Shown: positions 23,713 to 34,533, counted from the stretch's first letter. The stretch is DNA of 64,000 bases from Hyaloscypha bicolor E (GCF_002865645.1 NW_020194554.1:1302001-1366000), one strand, 5' to 3'. Notes: generated by a model not told the origin, from the sequence alone. Numbers and translations: made by a program.

Positions 23713-24390
23713 TGTTCTCGTTGCGATGAGCAAAGAACGAAAGCACCAAGTAGAAAGGGAAGCAGCGACAGAGACTTCTTGTGCTCGTGGTCGTGCTTGC
23801 GCTCGCGCTCGTGCTCGTGCAGCAGGGCGGGGGAAGGACTTGAGGTGTTTTATGACGAGCAAAAAGAAATAGTTGAGAATGGCAGCGGAGCAATCAGAGC
23901 TTTATCGCGCACCAAGGTTTTCTTATCGCAGCCGATCATCCTGCAGCCGTGCTGTGCAAGGAATTTCTGGCGGGCCTCCTGAGCAAGGAAAATTATAGTG
24001 CATGTGGGGGTCGGCGTAGGCCAGTGCTTTGGCCGATTGGCCCATCTCAGAAGGGTCACCACGCGGTGGTTGGAGGGCTTGTACCTGACTTGTTTGACAC
24101 CACCGACGACAGCTATCGACGGCGTTATTTTGGAAACTAAGGGTTACGCCGTTTCTTTGACGAGCTGGAGGTGAGGTTGTGCAATATACTAAATCTATGC
24201 AAAATTGAAAACAGCTTTGTTTGAAATACAAGGTTATTTGAAGGAGCTGGAACAACATTTATCCAGAGGCTCCAACCTCCTCGGGATGTTGACGAGTAAG
24301 CCCTGACAACCACACAGCATTGCAAAGCCCTCACCTGGAAGCAAGTTTGAATGCGCAATCCATCCCAGGCTATCGGATTCTAAGACCACG
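23713..24390. promoter_or_regulatory. Shared divergent promoter region of phosphofructokinase and Mediator 17
   Basis: 678 bases separate two divergent start codons. The part next to the phosphofructokinase start carries an imperfect GTGCTC/GCGCTC hexamer-like repeat (23778..23822). No named factor site can be claimed. Confidence 0.45.
23778..23822. repeat. Imperfect TCGTGC/TCGCGC hexamer repeat
   Basis: Several variants of a GCTCGT/GCTCGC hexamer follow each other in the 5' leader region of the phosphofructokinase gene. On the minus strand, in the frame of the gene, it would encode alternating Arg and Ala, but there is no ATG to include it. It looks like slippage-derived low-complexity leader DNA. 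Confidence 0.6.
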
Positions 24391-26530
24391 ATGGGCTCCC
24401 TCCCCAGTGATTTCGCCATATCCCTCAAAGCGCGCCCTTCCTCGAAGACCAACACCAATCTTCCGGGGCTCATAGAGCGAATCAACATTGAGCGCGGCGG
24501 ATTCCAGAACATCACAGAGGACAGCTTGCGCCGGGAGATTGCTGAAGCAGAGTTGGGCAATGAGGATGGGGACAAGAATGGCACTAGCGATGAGGAGGAG
24601 GAAGAGCCCGATCGAATGAAGGAACTTATGACCTCGAGGGAAGCGATGCTTGGGCAGATTGAGTACGCGGTTCCCTCGCTACAGAGTGTGCAGCTGCTAA
24701 CAGCACTTTAGAACAGCCCATCAATCAGCAATATTCGCTCTAGACTTTGTGTCCCTCCTTCTATCGAAAGATACACCTGAGCAAGCCAGCCTATCGATCT
24801 CGCCATTTCGCCGAGAGTTGGTTGGAATGGGCACATTGGGTGCGGACAAACTCCATGACCCTAGAACCACCGACGTACAGAAACAGGACAACAGGCAGAT
24901 TGCCAAGGGGTGGAAGTCTCAGAGTCTGAACAAGACGGTGGACTCAATCCTAGCATCTGCTTCGAGGCTTGAGAAGGAGATTGAGCTTGAGACAAGATAC
25001 TGGCAGCAAGTTTTAGCTATCAGTGACAATGGATGGTCCATATGCCGGCTTCCAAATGAGAAGCATACGTTGGGAGTTAGGTTTGGATTTTCAGAAGGTA
25101 TGTTGCTCGATTTCCACCTTGCGTGGCCGTTCTAAGCACAAGCAGCTTCCCCCGCCTTCAAAAGCCGAAGCCTAGCAGCACTTCGACGGAACCCGGACGG
25201 CACCATTTCGTTGCATCAAGGAATAGCAAGCTCTGAACCCCAAAGTCTCCGAGTACGGATTCGAACTGGCGACGACCAAACCGGCTCATCTATGAGCCCC
25301 CAGCCTGCAGCCGAAGATGCACCAATCGAGGCACTGATTCTTCAAGCACGAAATACGATATTTTCTGAGGAGTTATGGCAGGAGCTGAATCGGGAGGCTC
25401 GAACGATGGGCTCATATGGCGTGCAATCGAAAGATGATACTCTAATATGCCCTCTATCCGCTACAAAAGTCGCAGTCTTCGATCTTGTCCCTCTGGGAGA
25501 GTCTAATCTATCCGGTCCTGATGATGCCATGGCCGAAGGTGTTTTCATAACCCTCAATCTCCTGCTCAGTTACGCACATCGACAGAATCAACGTCGCAGG
25601 ATCCAACCCCCACCGCCAATCTCCGGTCAAAAGAACATAATCCAACCATACAATCTACTTCGTGCCATTCTCACCCGTCTAAAGCACCAGGAAACCGCAG
25701 GACAGTTAAATAACCTTCTAAGCCCACTCTGCCGTGTTATGGAGACGGCTGAACTAAAACCCTTACCGACATTCACAGTCACCTCCACACCTGGAATCCC
25801 ACCCTCACAATACCCCCAAGCAGAACAGACGATGCTCAGCCTAATCGAACGCTTGGAAACAATCGCAACCTTCTCCATGTCTGAAACAACAACCGTCACC
25901 ATCTCAGCACGAACCTCCCCAGTACGAAGCACCTTCGGCCTCACGCTCTCTCCGGACTCGCCATTAATGAGCATCTGTCCGCCACCTCCTCAAGTTCTAA
26001 CATCCTACCCCGCCTTAAGGGACTACATCTACTACTTCACCGCATGTGCGATCGCTACATCCATTTCCACAATTCCGTCCAGCTTGGGAATCGATGATGC
26101 AAATGTCGAAGCAGAAGCAGGGCATTGGCGCCAAACTCCGCACCCAATGACCCTACGCATGATCCTCCCCACTTCTGCCACGCCATCCAAACTCCCAAGT
26201 ACGAAACAGCTCTCTATCTCCATCCAACCACTGGCTTCGCGAGGCAGGACGGGGATCAGACTCCGGGCGCATTGGGAATGGAACGGAACGGAGCAAGAGG
26301 GGACTGGCACCGGTGGGCGGAAGAGTAGTTTTGGATACCCAGTTCTGATGGAAGATGTGCGGAAGACTCTTAAGGAGGATAGTGAGGCTGGCAAGAAGTC
26401 GAAGAGAGGAAAGGGAGAGGATGTTTATGATTGGGTTGCTTGGGAGAAGGAGAGTGGGAAGGACTGGGATGATGGGGAGGGAGAAGTTTTTAGGACGTTG
26501 GAGAGTGTGGTAGCTGATTCTGGGAAGTGA
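24391..26530 (+). CDS. med17: Mediator of RNA polymerase II transcription subunit 17 (Srb4)
   Basis: Three exons, join(24391..24662, 24712..25097, 25146..26530), giving 680 aa. The N-terminus LPGLIERINIERGGFQNITEDSLRREI and the acidic EDGDKNGTSDEEEEE region are typical of fungal Med17. They are followed by FALDFVSLLLSKDTPEQA, LGADKLHD and KHTLGVRFGFSE, which spans the second intron. Med17 is an essential head-module scaffold of the nuclear Mediator complex. Intron 1 (24663..24711, GTACGC donor, TAG acceptor) was chosen because it keeps frame and the family spacing between the acidic region and FALDF. The GTTCCC alternative 7 bases later breaks the frame. The C-terminal part contains a Gly/Lys-rich loop (KKSKRGKGEDVYDW). 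Confidence 0.93.
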
Positions 26531-26995
26531 AGTGTGGGCTACTCGCCTTAATCTTGAGTGAATGAATTGTAAATGATGGTGAATCATTGTCCCTTGCTAC
26601 CTTAAAATTCCTTTTTGGAAGAGGCCCAATGCTTTGGTTTACCAATGACATGTCACGAAGCCTCAGAGGAAACAAGAGTATAGTGCAAAGTTTTATATTA
26701 GGCTCAAGGTGCTAGAAACACGAGTAGAGCAAGGTCATAACGTATTATTAAGAACGCCACCGAGCCCCCATGCCACGATCATACCAATTCATTTCCGCCC
26801 CAAGCAACTTCATGTTACGCCCTATAGATAGAGCAAAGAAAACCAATCCAAATCAAATCAAATCTAATGCAAATCGCTTTTCGCCTCCATCGAAGGCCTT
26901 CCGAGAAGGCCAGGTATATGACGCTGAGCACCAGCGCTGTTCAAGAAGCAAGAATACATCGACTGAGTTAACGTGAAAGTAGTATAATGAAGAAA
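26531..26995. other. Convergent intergenic region
   Basis: About 465 bases between the 3' ends of Mediator 17 and the PARP-type zinc-finger gene. AT-rich in part; nothing recognised. Confidence 0.5.
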
Positions 26996-28700
26996 TTAAG
27001 CTTTCGAAGCAGTGCGGCTGCGAGCTGAGCTAGTTAAGTGTTAGGAATGCAAGGTATAGGGAGAATTTGAGGAGGACTTACCCCTTCTTGCCACGACCAC
27101 CTTTCTTCTTCGTTTGCGATTCAGTTTCCTCTTCCACAGCTCCTTGAGTTGCCTGAGAGCCACCCTCTGGTGCTTGTTTCTTGACGTTTGGTGCATCGGC
27201 AAGGTTGGCATTCTCAGAGAGCTCACCCTTCATAGTAGTGGCAGGCTCGGATGCTTGTTCCTCGATATGTGGTACATTGGCCAAATTGGCATCCTCGAAG
27301 AGCTCGCCCTTGACGGCAACGGCTGCTTGGGGATCTCCAGGAAGAGTAGTGTTGGCACCTGATCCCTCGGCAATGACCGCGTTGGAAGATTCTGGAGCAG
27401 TCATGGGTGTATCCTCGGATGGCTCCTCCTTGACCGCTTTGCGGCTTCTCTTTGCAGCAGGCTTGGCCTTAGCAACTTCGCCAGTCTCGTCGCCGTTCTC
27501 CCCTGCTTCTTGCTTGACTTTCTTTGCACGAGATCTCTTGGCTGGTGTAGGCTTAGCTTCTTCCTCATTACCCTCACCCATGTGCTCGTCCTCCTGCTTG
27601 ATTACCTTCTTGGCAGGAACAGGTTTGACCTCCTCCTCCACTCCCTCATCCATCTGCTCCTCCTTCCTGACCTTCTTTGCACGAGATCTCTTGGTTGGAG
27701 CAGGCTTGGCTTCTTTATTACCACCTTCGTTCATTTGCTCAGCTTCTTGCTTGACAGCCTTCTTCGCACGAGATTCATTGGCCGGAGCGGGTTTGAGACC
27801 CTCCTCGTTACCCTCACCTGTCTGCTCATCCTCTTGCTTAACAGTCTTCTTGGCACGAGACCTCTTGGCTGGAGCAGGTGTGACGTCCTCCTCCCCACTT
27901 TCACTCAATTTACTTTCTTCCTCTTTCTTGGCCTTCTTGGCCTTCTTAGCACGAGGTTTCTTAACAGGCTTGACCTCTTCGCCGTCTTCATCAACTTCCT
28001 TCTTGGCTTTGGTGGCACGCTTCTTCTTTGCAGGCTTGGCATCTTCGGAATCTTCACCCTCTGCTGCGGCTCTGGCTGCATCTTCTTCCTTCTTTCTCTT
28101 CTGTGCCGACCCAAGATAAAGACCCCGCTTTCCAAGTTCGTTCATTTCTGGGTCCTACCAGTACCTGTCAGTAAAATTTAGGGCTGGTATCTTGTTTTAC
28201 ATACGCCGTTAAAGTCCTCCGGATCAATATAACCTTGCATGATCACGCGGCGAACTTTGTCTTGTAGATCAGGATGATGAACAAGACTGTCCCGATCATC
28301 ACTCTCGTAGCCATCGAGCAGCTCCCAATTATAGCCATCGGGGTGGTCGGGATCTGCGAGAGTATCACGTAGATTCTCAAGCTGCTGTCCGGTGACACAG
28401 CCCCTGAACTGACGTTAGTTATTGCCCAGAAGAGGTGAAAAAGTCTTACCAGTGTCTCCATGACCAACCAGAAAAGTTTGGACCATCAACCCAACTTCCG
28501 AATCGAAGCTCGCCCTTCTCGATCTTGAGACCAGCATCCTTGCATCTCTTAACTGAACATCCAGCCCGCCCAGTTTTTGCGGTTTCTAAGGAAGTACGTC
28601 AGCATCGATCGAGGAAGGGGCTGGAGATCATCACGTGCTACCGTGAGCCAAGGTGACGAAAGTGTTAAAAAGAAACCAACCTACCGACGCGATAAGGCAT
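26996..28700 (-). CDS. PARP-type zinc-finger protein with Lys/Glu-rich repeat tail
   Basis: Five exons, complement(26996..27029, 27082..28154, 28205..28403, 28450..28585, 28685..28700), giving 485 aa. The first coding exon is 16 nt. Residues 2-65 form a PARP-type zinc finger: C15-X4-C20, H50-X2-C53, with KIEKGELRFGSW and GWSWRHWGC around the ligands. Such fingers bind nicked or broken DNA. No ADP-ribosyltransferase domain follows. The tail carries KRSRAKK-type repeats (27426..28040) and a second two-copy repeat (27165..27311). It is highly charged, probably disordered, with many nuclear-signal-like clusters. The last intron (27030..27081) has a GTAAGT donor and TAG acceptor and gives the basic end GSARSRTASKA; reading through instead ends at TAA 27078 after GRGKKG. 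Nuclear DNA-binding role is inferred. Confidence 0.85.
27165..27311 (-). repeat. Two-copy ~25-residue tandem repeat inside the zinc-finger protein
   Basis: Two adjacent copies of K-G-E-L-x-E-(D/N)-A-N-L-A-(N/D)-x-P-x-(I/V)-x-x-Q-A-x-E are seen in the translation, distinct from the basic repeats upstream. Several positions differ between the copies, so the duplication is not recent. Confidence 0.7.
27426..28040 (-). repeat. Degenerate Lys/Arg repeats (KRSRAKK units)
   Basis: About six units of roughly 30-36 residues, each with a basic core (PAKRSRAKK, PANESRAKK, PTKRSRAKK, PAKKVIKQ, PAKRSRAKK, AAKRSRKAV) followed by an acidic spacer (KQEDEQ..EGNEE). The alternation of basic and acidic blocks makes the opposite strand look open over 900 bases, but that frame is only a reflection of composition. 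Confidence 0.85.
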
Positions 28701-30465
28701 CTTGAGAACGAAGTCTGGATGGCTTGCTTCTTGTAGATTTGAATGACTCCGATATGCTTCCTCTTGAGTAAATCCACTTTCGTGCTCAATCCTGATGACA
28801 AGAGCGACACGCCACCAAGGTTGTACCGGACTCGAATGTTTCAAGCCTACAAAGAGCACAAAAGCAGTTGCAGACCACCACGATCCCTTGGATTATCGTC
28901 GCCTTCGATGGAAGGTCGAAGAATGAAGTTGTGTTGTGTCGAATTTGATGAAGAAGGTGGAAAGTCCAGTGCCTGGAGGAGATATCGCGGCTTTGCCATG
29001 TTAAGCGAGTCGCGTTAAGGTGACCTCACTTCACCTCATAATCGGACTTCACCTCAACACTTACGAACACCAACATACTTCTCGTCTTTAGCGTCATTTC
29101 TTCTTTCCCATTAATTGTCTCAAAAGCAGAAGATTTCACATTCTGCCTGTACCAGGAGTGATGGTACCCTGCTCGAGATCAGGTCGTCTATCGATGGCTT
29201 GGGCTCCTGCAGGTTTGCAGCCCATGGAAGTCATTTTTTCAAACATTGACTTGCAATTTCAGAAGTAGCCACTTCGTGATATCTGCGGTGCCGGGAGGAA
29301 ATTTAATAATTGCTGTAAAAGGACTTTACTGTGACACCTAGGGCTTTCGAACACCGCGCCAGGGTCAAGTCGACCCGTCTTGGTTCCCCTTCCCGCTACT
29401 TTCATCGTCTGTCATAATGATCTCCAGGCTCCCTCGGAAATTCGTACTCATGCAATATAGCGTCTAGAAGAAGAGCTTTCCACCTTGAATGAGTCATGCG
29501 TACTCGGTCGAGCTCGAGCCTGCTCCATGGTGTAAATCAAGTTCGCGAGAACTTGCTTATTTTCGTCCATTTTCTACCTGCTATCTTGGACGATATCATA
29601 TCAAAGTGATAGTCTGAATGGGAATAGTTTCCTTTGTAGTTGTCTCTATGACGGGTACCTTCCAGTTCAACAATAAAACAGTAATCTCTCTGTATCAACT
29701 CTCAATATCATTGTCCAAATCCAAGTCGGATCATCCAAAATGCCTGCCCCCTCATTCACCGAGAAATACTGGAACAATGTCGTCGTTGACGCTTGCTAGT
29801 TCGCACTGGAGACTGTCAAACATCTGAATCGGGCTCGTGGTTGGTAAAAAAGAGGCTCTGAAGTTTTGATGTCCCATGTCAGAGGTGGACATTCAGGTAG
29901 TCCCGAAGGTCATAGGATTTCAGGAATTTAGTAGTTTTCGGCTGTGAGAAGAGGCAGACTTGAAATATACGACAACTCGAAGGATAATTGCAGGGAAAGG
30001 ATATGAAAATGTTCCAACTGGGCTTGGGGTATTTTCTTTGCCCAAATTTGCACATTTGGCTTATTGGGCATCGTGCCGCTGCTGTCCCAAAGTTGCAAAC
30101 CCCGGGATCTGATAGAGTGGTTATGGCGTCTGGCTCGGGGTAGCGGAGCTGACACCTGCCGCCGCTGACTGTAGCCGCCATCGAGCTCGAGGTGAGCATG
30201 CTCAAGGGAGAAGAAGGAGTTGGAGGAAGGTCAGAAATGGTGGTATCTTTCGCAATTATTGGTCGCTTATTGGTGAACCAATCATATGCTGCCTTTAAGT
30301 GTGCTTATAAAACCTCTGTTCGGATTAATTGGTAGGAACTAGCGAAAATCTTTCTGTGGAACAAAGCATCCCAAGTGCAACTCCATCTCACAGTCATTCC
30401 TTGATCCAATCTTCATCCTCACTTCTCCTTACATCGCTTTGTCTTGTTTTATAGCTCTGAGGGGC
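28701..30465. other. 1.8 kb gene-poor gap
   Basis: No supported gene. It contains the promoter of the zinc-finger gene at its left edge. A short direct repetition of TTCACCTCA occurs near 29030-29055. Frames on both strands are short and unlike any family. A TATAAAA lies near 30306, upstream of the next ORF and suitably placed for a promoter. Confidence 0.45.
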
Positions 30466-31288
30466 ATGGAAAGCGATAAAACCCGTGCTCTAAGAATCGT
30501 TCGAATGTGGAATTTGTACACTCCGGCATCCCTTGAGGCATTCCTCAGCAACGCCGTAGATGGCGACCAGGCTTCAAGATATTTGCTGCAAACATACGCC
30601 GATGACGGGAGTGATGCAATTACACGATTTGCAAAAGAATGGTAAGATCTGGTGAGACTTTGTAGGTTTTATCCCTAGAATTAATGAGCACATCGCTAAA
30701 TGACTCGAAGTCTCTGTGTAAAATCTGAGTTGGGCTTTGAAGAAAAAAGTTGCACGACGAGATGAATGCTGATGTTGCCTGACCGGAGTGCGATGCCGGT
30801 TCAGGAGCATTTGGGGTGCGTTTCCCATTATTCGTCCGGCCGCATGTTGTGTACGGAAAGTAGGACAACCCCGACAATAGATTTCTGGAATTTTTTGATT
30901 TGGTTTGTAGTAAAGGCTGTATGATATGCTCAGTGCATTCACCACATCTTTCCACCGAGATGTACTCAAAGACCAAACTCTAGAGAATCAGATTCGAAAT
31001 CGTTGGACTCTAAGCGAGGGCGCGGTAATAGCCTTTTCCAGAGGGGTTATCAGACTCGAACAGCTGGCAGGAACAGAGGTTCAGATGTCTTTCTTCCTTA
31101 GTCGTAACCCCACTAACTCTGCGCAGTACGATATCCTCTACAGCAATCATGGCGGCAAAGCTCCCGTAATTTATAGCCTCACCGACGATTCGATTGAGAA
31201 TGTGATCTACCTGATCACTCAAGCTCTGGAATTGAGAGTCTCAACCCGGAACTTCTTGGACTACACTCTCGATACTATAGGAATCTAA
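30466..31288 (+). CDS. Unrecognised protein, two-exon model
   Basis: The first frame starts at ATG 30466 (MESDKTRALRIVRMW) and ends at a GTAAGA donor after codon 58. The second frame runs from about 30916 to TAA 31288 and reads like a folded protein (EVQMSFFLSRNPTN, YDILYSNHGGKAPVIYSLTDD, ENVIYLITQALELR). Joining 30466..30641 to 30916..31288 keeps frame and gives 182 aa, but the acceptor would be AAG and the intron 274 nt, which is long for this window. A TATAAAA is found about 155 bases upstream. I recognise no domain. The neighbour downstream is a dead APH-like gene, so this may be a lineage-specific patch. Alternatives are two separate fragments or a decayed gene. Confidence 0.4.
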
Positions 31289-31394
31289 AATGGACTGCCA
31301 TCACTACCAGGATAAACAATCGTTCATGCTTACGCTGAAGCCAAAACACAGATAGCAGTCACTTCACACAGACGATCACTACTGCTTTTCTCGC

Positions 31395-32185
31395 TATATG
31401 GTCCAGGTTCCCTGACTTCATCCGATTTCAAACATACAGAGTTCTGAGGACTGCTGGATCGTATCTCTATGGGTCTACCACCATAGGAATCTAGAGATTG
31501 CCATTCGGGGATATACCTCAAACACGGGCCAGAAATCCACGCAGAACGACATAACGGAGAATTGAACGGTCTCAAACTTCTGCGACGCCAAACTTGCATC
31601 CCCGTTCCGCAACCCATCAATCTCCCGCTCTCACGCGCAGAGTCTTTCCTCGTCACATCCCGCGTGGAAGGCGAGCCAGCCGGCATCGCTGTAGACAAAT
31701 GCAGTGACGAGGAGATGCATCAGATGGCTCGGGATTTACGTTCCTCGATCGCGAACTTACTTGCCATAAAGATGGAGAGACACTCAAAGTACGCTATCAC
31801 CAACTCAACTGGGGGTCCTTGTCTCGATTATCGCATACTGCATCGGCTGCGACCCAGTAGGACCTTTCACAGCGAGATAGAATTTAGTGAATCATTGCGG
31901 CTAAAGATACTTCCTGATTTAATGCATCGTACTGAATACAAGATCATTTTTACGCACACATATTTGAAAATGAGGAATAATTTGGTTAAGGATGGTAGGA
32001 TTTCCGAGATTGTGGATTGAGAGAATGCGAGGTGGTTTCCTGAGTATGGGAAGTATACTAATTGCCATTTTGGGGTCAGAATATAGAAGAGATGGGTGCA
32101 GGTGCTAGGGGCCGTGTTTGAAAATGAGTATGAAGCCGAGTTGGGGATTAAGAGGCAGTACTGGGAATATAGCAGCGCTTGGTAG
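31395..32185 (+). pseudogene. Dead aminoglycoside-phosphotransferase (APH)-like kinase gene
   Basis: One frame carries a clear APH-family pattern: GIYLKHGPEIHAERHN, LRRQTCIPVPQPINL, FLVTSRVEGEPAGIA, DEEMHQMARDLRSSIA, STGGPCLDYRI, then KIIFTHTYLKMRNNLV, RISEIVD-stop-ENARWFPEYGKYTNCHFG and AVFENEYEAELGIKRQYWEY. In-frame stops occur at 31445, 31484, 32018 and 32084, with the final TAG at 32183. The TGA at 32018 sits where the family has Trp (IVDWENAG). The catalytic HGDLN motif is altered to HTYLK, losing the catalytic Asp. No frameshift is needed across ~790 bases. APH-like proteins are numerous in filamentous fungi and mostly of unknown substrate. Confidence 0.8.
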
Positions 32186-33404
32186 ATTGAATGAGGCTTT
32201 GAGGTGGAAGTCTGGAGCGAGATTCTACCACTAATGATTAAGGACATCTGGGTTGAGAAGAATTTGTAGTACAAGTATAAGTTCAAGTATACGGATGGGT
32301 GGAATTGGATATATAAAGGCGCTTGGTAAAGAGTTTGAGCGGTTGGGGGAACGCAAATCTATTTTAGAGAAATTAAACGTTAATGAGAGAATTTCTTGCT
32401 CCGTCTTGATATTTTCTGAGACAAGGCCGCAATTGGAGTACCAAATAAGTCACGACTTTTGATCTGGTAACTTTGTCATTTTACAGCACGAAAACAGGAC
32501 AGTATTCCATAGATATAAAACTCAGACCCTCTAAACCTCACAAAAACCGACCCCTCGTTCTTACCCCATCTCACCAACCCTTCCTCCAGACCCCTCTCTC
32601 TTCTCTCACATCCTCTCCCCGGTACCCTCCCCACACCTCCCCCAAAAAATAACAGCCAACGTTACTGTAATACTCTCCGTATTCCCCGTCTTAGAACCAC
32701 AAGTTCAAACCTCATCCGCAAACCCATCATACTTCAACAACACGGTCCCATTACAGCCCTGCCCCCTGTAAAACTTCACCAGCTGCCCATCGTAGAGTAT
32801 CCGGGCACAGTAGGCTTTTAGCCCATCGGGGATGGTGTTGCGGTCGCAGTTGCCGCAAGTGGATTCCGAGGAGGGGAGCATGGAAGGGGATTAGTAGGAG
32901 AGGCCGTCGAGGGAGGGGAGTGTTACTGTTTTTTTAGTTGTTAGTGCCCAACCCTAGAGCGAAAAGAGGTTGGGGGAAGTGGAAAAGAAGATTGATGGGA
33001 GGAGTTGGAGGGAGGAAGGTGAAAATCTGTTTCGTTATCTGGATGCAGGATAAGTATCAGATGGAATGTTGAAGGAGTTCTTGGCGCTGCGGGTTGAAGG
33101 CACTGGCAGGGATCCAGCAGTCTGAAAAGATTCAATGCAGTAGATATTTCTGAAAAGAACGGCAAAACAAACATACAGCATGACATGTCATATATATCGC
33201 GAGAATGCCCACTTGGGAAAAGCAATAACATTCTCAGAAACCTCAGGTCCTCTCCGGACAAACGTTAGCGTTTTATATTCTATCTATTATTATCTTCCAT
33301 CGTAGCAAGTCCAACAAACGTGCAGATCAACCAGACTCCAAGGCTATGCATGAACCAAGTCCCAATCATCAACCACGTGATCCTCTCCCAGGCATCTCCC
33401 TACT
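32186..33404. other. Gene-poor gap with one small cysteine-containing frame
   Basis: No supported full gene. From about 32540 to 32650 the plus strand is strongly pyrimidine-rich. The only protein-like item is the minus-strand frame listed separately at 32705..32881. Otherwise nothing was recognised. Confidence 0.4.
32705..32881 (-). CDS. Possible fragment of a small cysteine-containing protein
   Basis: A 58-codon minus-strand frame beginning MLPSSESTCGNCDRN and ending in DGFADEV, with four cysteines (CGNC, YCAR, QGCNG) and a protein-like pattern (AYCARILYDGQLVKFYRGQGC). The frame continues upstream as TLPSLDGLSY to an intron-like CAG near 32930, interrupted by one TAA just before the Met. 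It may be the last exon of a small secreted protein that has picked up a stop, or a decayed remnant. No signal peptide exon could be placed with confidence. Confidence 0.3.
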   Translation of the reverse strand: MLPSSESTCGNCDRNTIPDGLKAYCARILYDGQLVKFYRGQGCNGTVLLKYDGFADEV

Positions 33405-34360
33405 CTATAACTTCAACAAGGGGATTTTTGCGTACAACGATTCATAGCCCTTTCCTACCCACCCATCAGCTCTCCCGCCTCCCGCAATTACACCCAATCC
33501 ACCAGCCATCCACAATGCAGCAAGACCGACACTAATCCCATTGATCGTCCACCACCTCCGCTTTGCCTGTGTCTTATTCCCCACGGGCATCCAGCCATTC
33601 CATCTCGCAACACCCCAGACGAAATGTCCAGCTGCAACTCCAATCAACGCAGTATACCCCGTCCACGCAACAAATGGATGTTTCGCAAATCCATGGCTGA
33701 CGAAACCCAATCCGACGCCCGAGCTCCCACCCTCATAAATCCATGGTAAGAGACGATTTGTAAACGCATGGCCGATGACTAGTGGAGCCAGAACAAAGCC
33801 CGAGAGGCTGGACCAAGAAACCGCAGGCCATACCTTTAGGCGCTTTTCAAGGCGGGAAGAGACGGAAATGGTGGATGCGCCGTAGCGGGCGAGATTTGCG
33901 TTGCGCCGATGTATTCTCAGGGCAAGGCCTGAGAGGATGTGCGTTGCAATCGGGAGCGTTATGAGGAGGGGTTCAAAGGGGAAGGACTGGTAGTATGGCC
34001 GGGTGAGGAGTAGGTATGGTTCTGAGGCGGGGACAGAACGAGTGAAGAGCGGTACAATCGAGGTGTTCGTGAGGTGTATCGATGCATAGACTGTGAATAC
34101 ATAGGAGGAGTATTTCTGCAGACGGGTCACTAAAGAGATTAGTACAGTTCTGTAATTAGAATGAGAGGCGTACGATAATATACAGAGGTGTGTCCGCTTC
34201 CGCTGAGGCCTAAGGTCGAAGATCTGGCAGGAGGTGATGCAGCGGGGAGCTCAGGGAGCTGCTTGTCCAGTTCGTATTCGGGCGATTCGATGGGAGAAGG
34301 ATCTAATTGTTGGAGGGATATGAATGTCTCTTGCGAGGCAGTAGATTCTCGGCGGTCCAT
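33405..34360 (-). CDS. MCP1: Mcp1-like mitochondrial membrane protein (DUF1691 family)
   Basis: Two exons, complement(33405..34129, 34174..34360), giving 303 aa, with a 44-nt intron (GTACGC donor, TAG acceptor). The first exon encodes a disordered Ser/Pro-rich head (MDRRESTASQETFIS). The rest has several membrane segments and the family features LQKYSSYVFTVYASIHLTNTS, ITLPIATHILSGLALRIHRR and GHAFTNRLLP. The DUF1691 domain is that of yeast Mcp1, a mitochondrial outer-membrane protein that suppresses ERMES defects together with Vps13. The histidines in the membrane segments (HLTNT, THILSG, GHAF) recall haem-binding b-type helices, but no function is proven. The gene is divergent from the zinc-finger gene 173 bases away. 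Confidence 0.82.
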
Positions 34361-34533
34361 TACAAAGTCTAGACGCGTTTAATGCACAACTTTGGAAGAC
34401 AGCTGTGAGCCTTAGGAGTGAAGCAGTTCAAGCCCAAATCTGTGGCTTTGACCAACCTTCCAGCCTCGGCACAACCTGCTGTCAACAACGTTCCAACAAC
34501 ACAACTTCAGGCTTCACCTATTGACAAGACGAC
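34361..34533. promoter_or_regulatory. 173-base bidirectional promoter
   Basis: Only 173 bases separate the start codons of the Mcp1-like gene (-) and the U1-type zinc-finger gene (+), so both must be driven from this segment and share regulatory DNA. No TATA box or other specific site stands out. Confidence 0.55.

Noticed and set aside
25255..25272. tRNA B-box-like GTTCGAATCC on the minus strand
   Set aside because: It lies inside the coding sequence of Mediator 17 and no cloverleaf could be built around it.
27181..28119. Long plus-strand open frame (~300 codons) opposite the PARP-type zinc-finger gene
   Set aside because: It mirrors the Lys/Glu-rich repeats on the other strand, is Ser/Leu-rich low complexity and has no family similarity, while the minus strand has a clear domain and splice structure.
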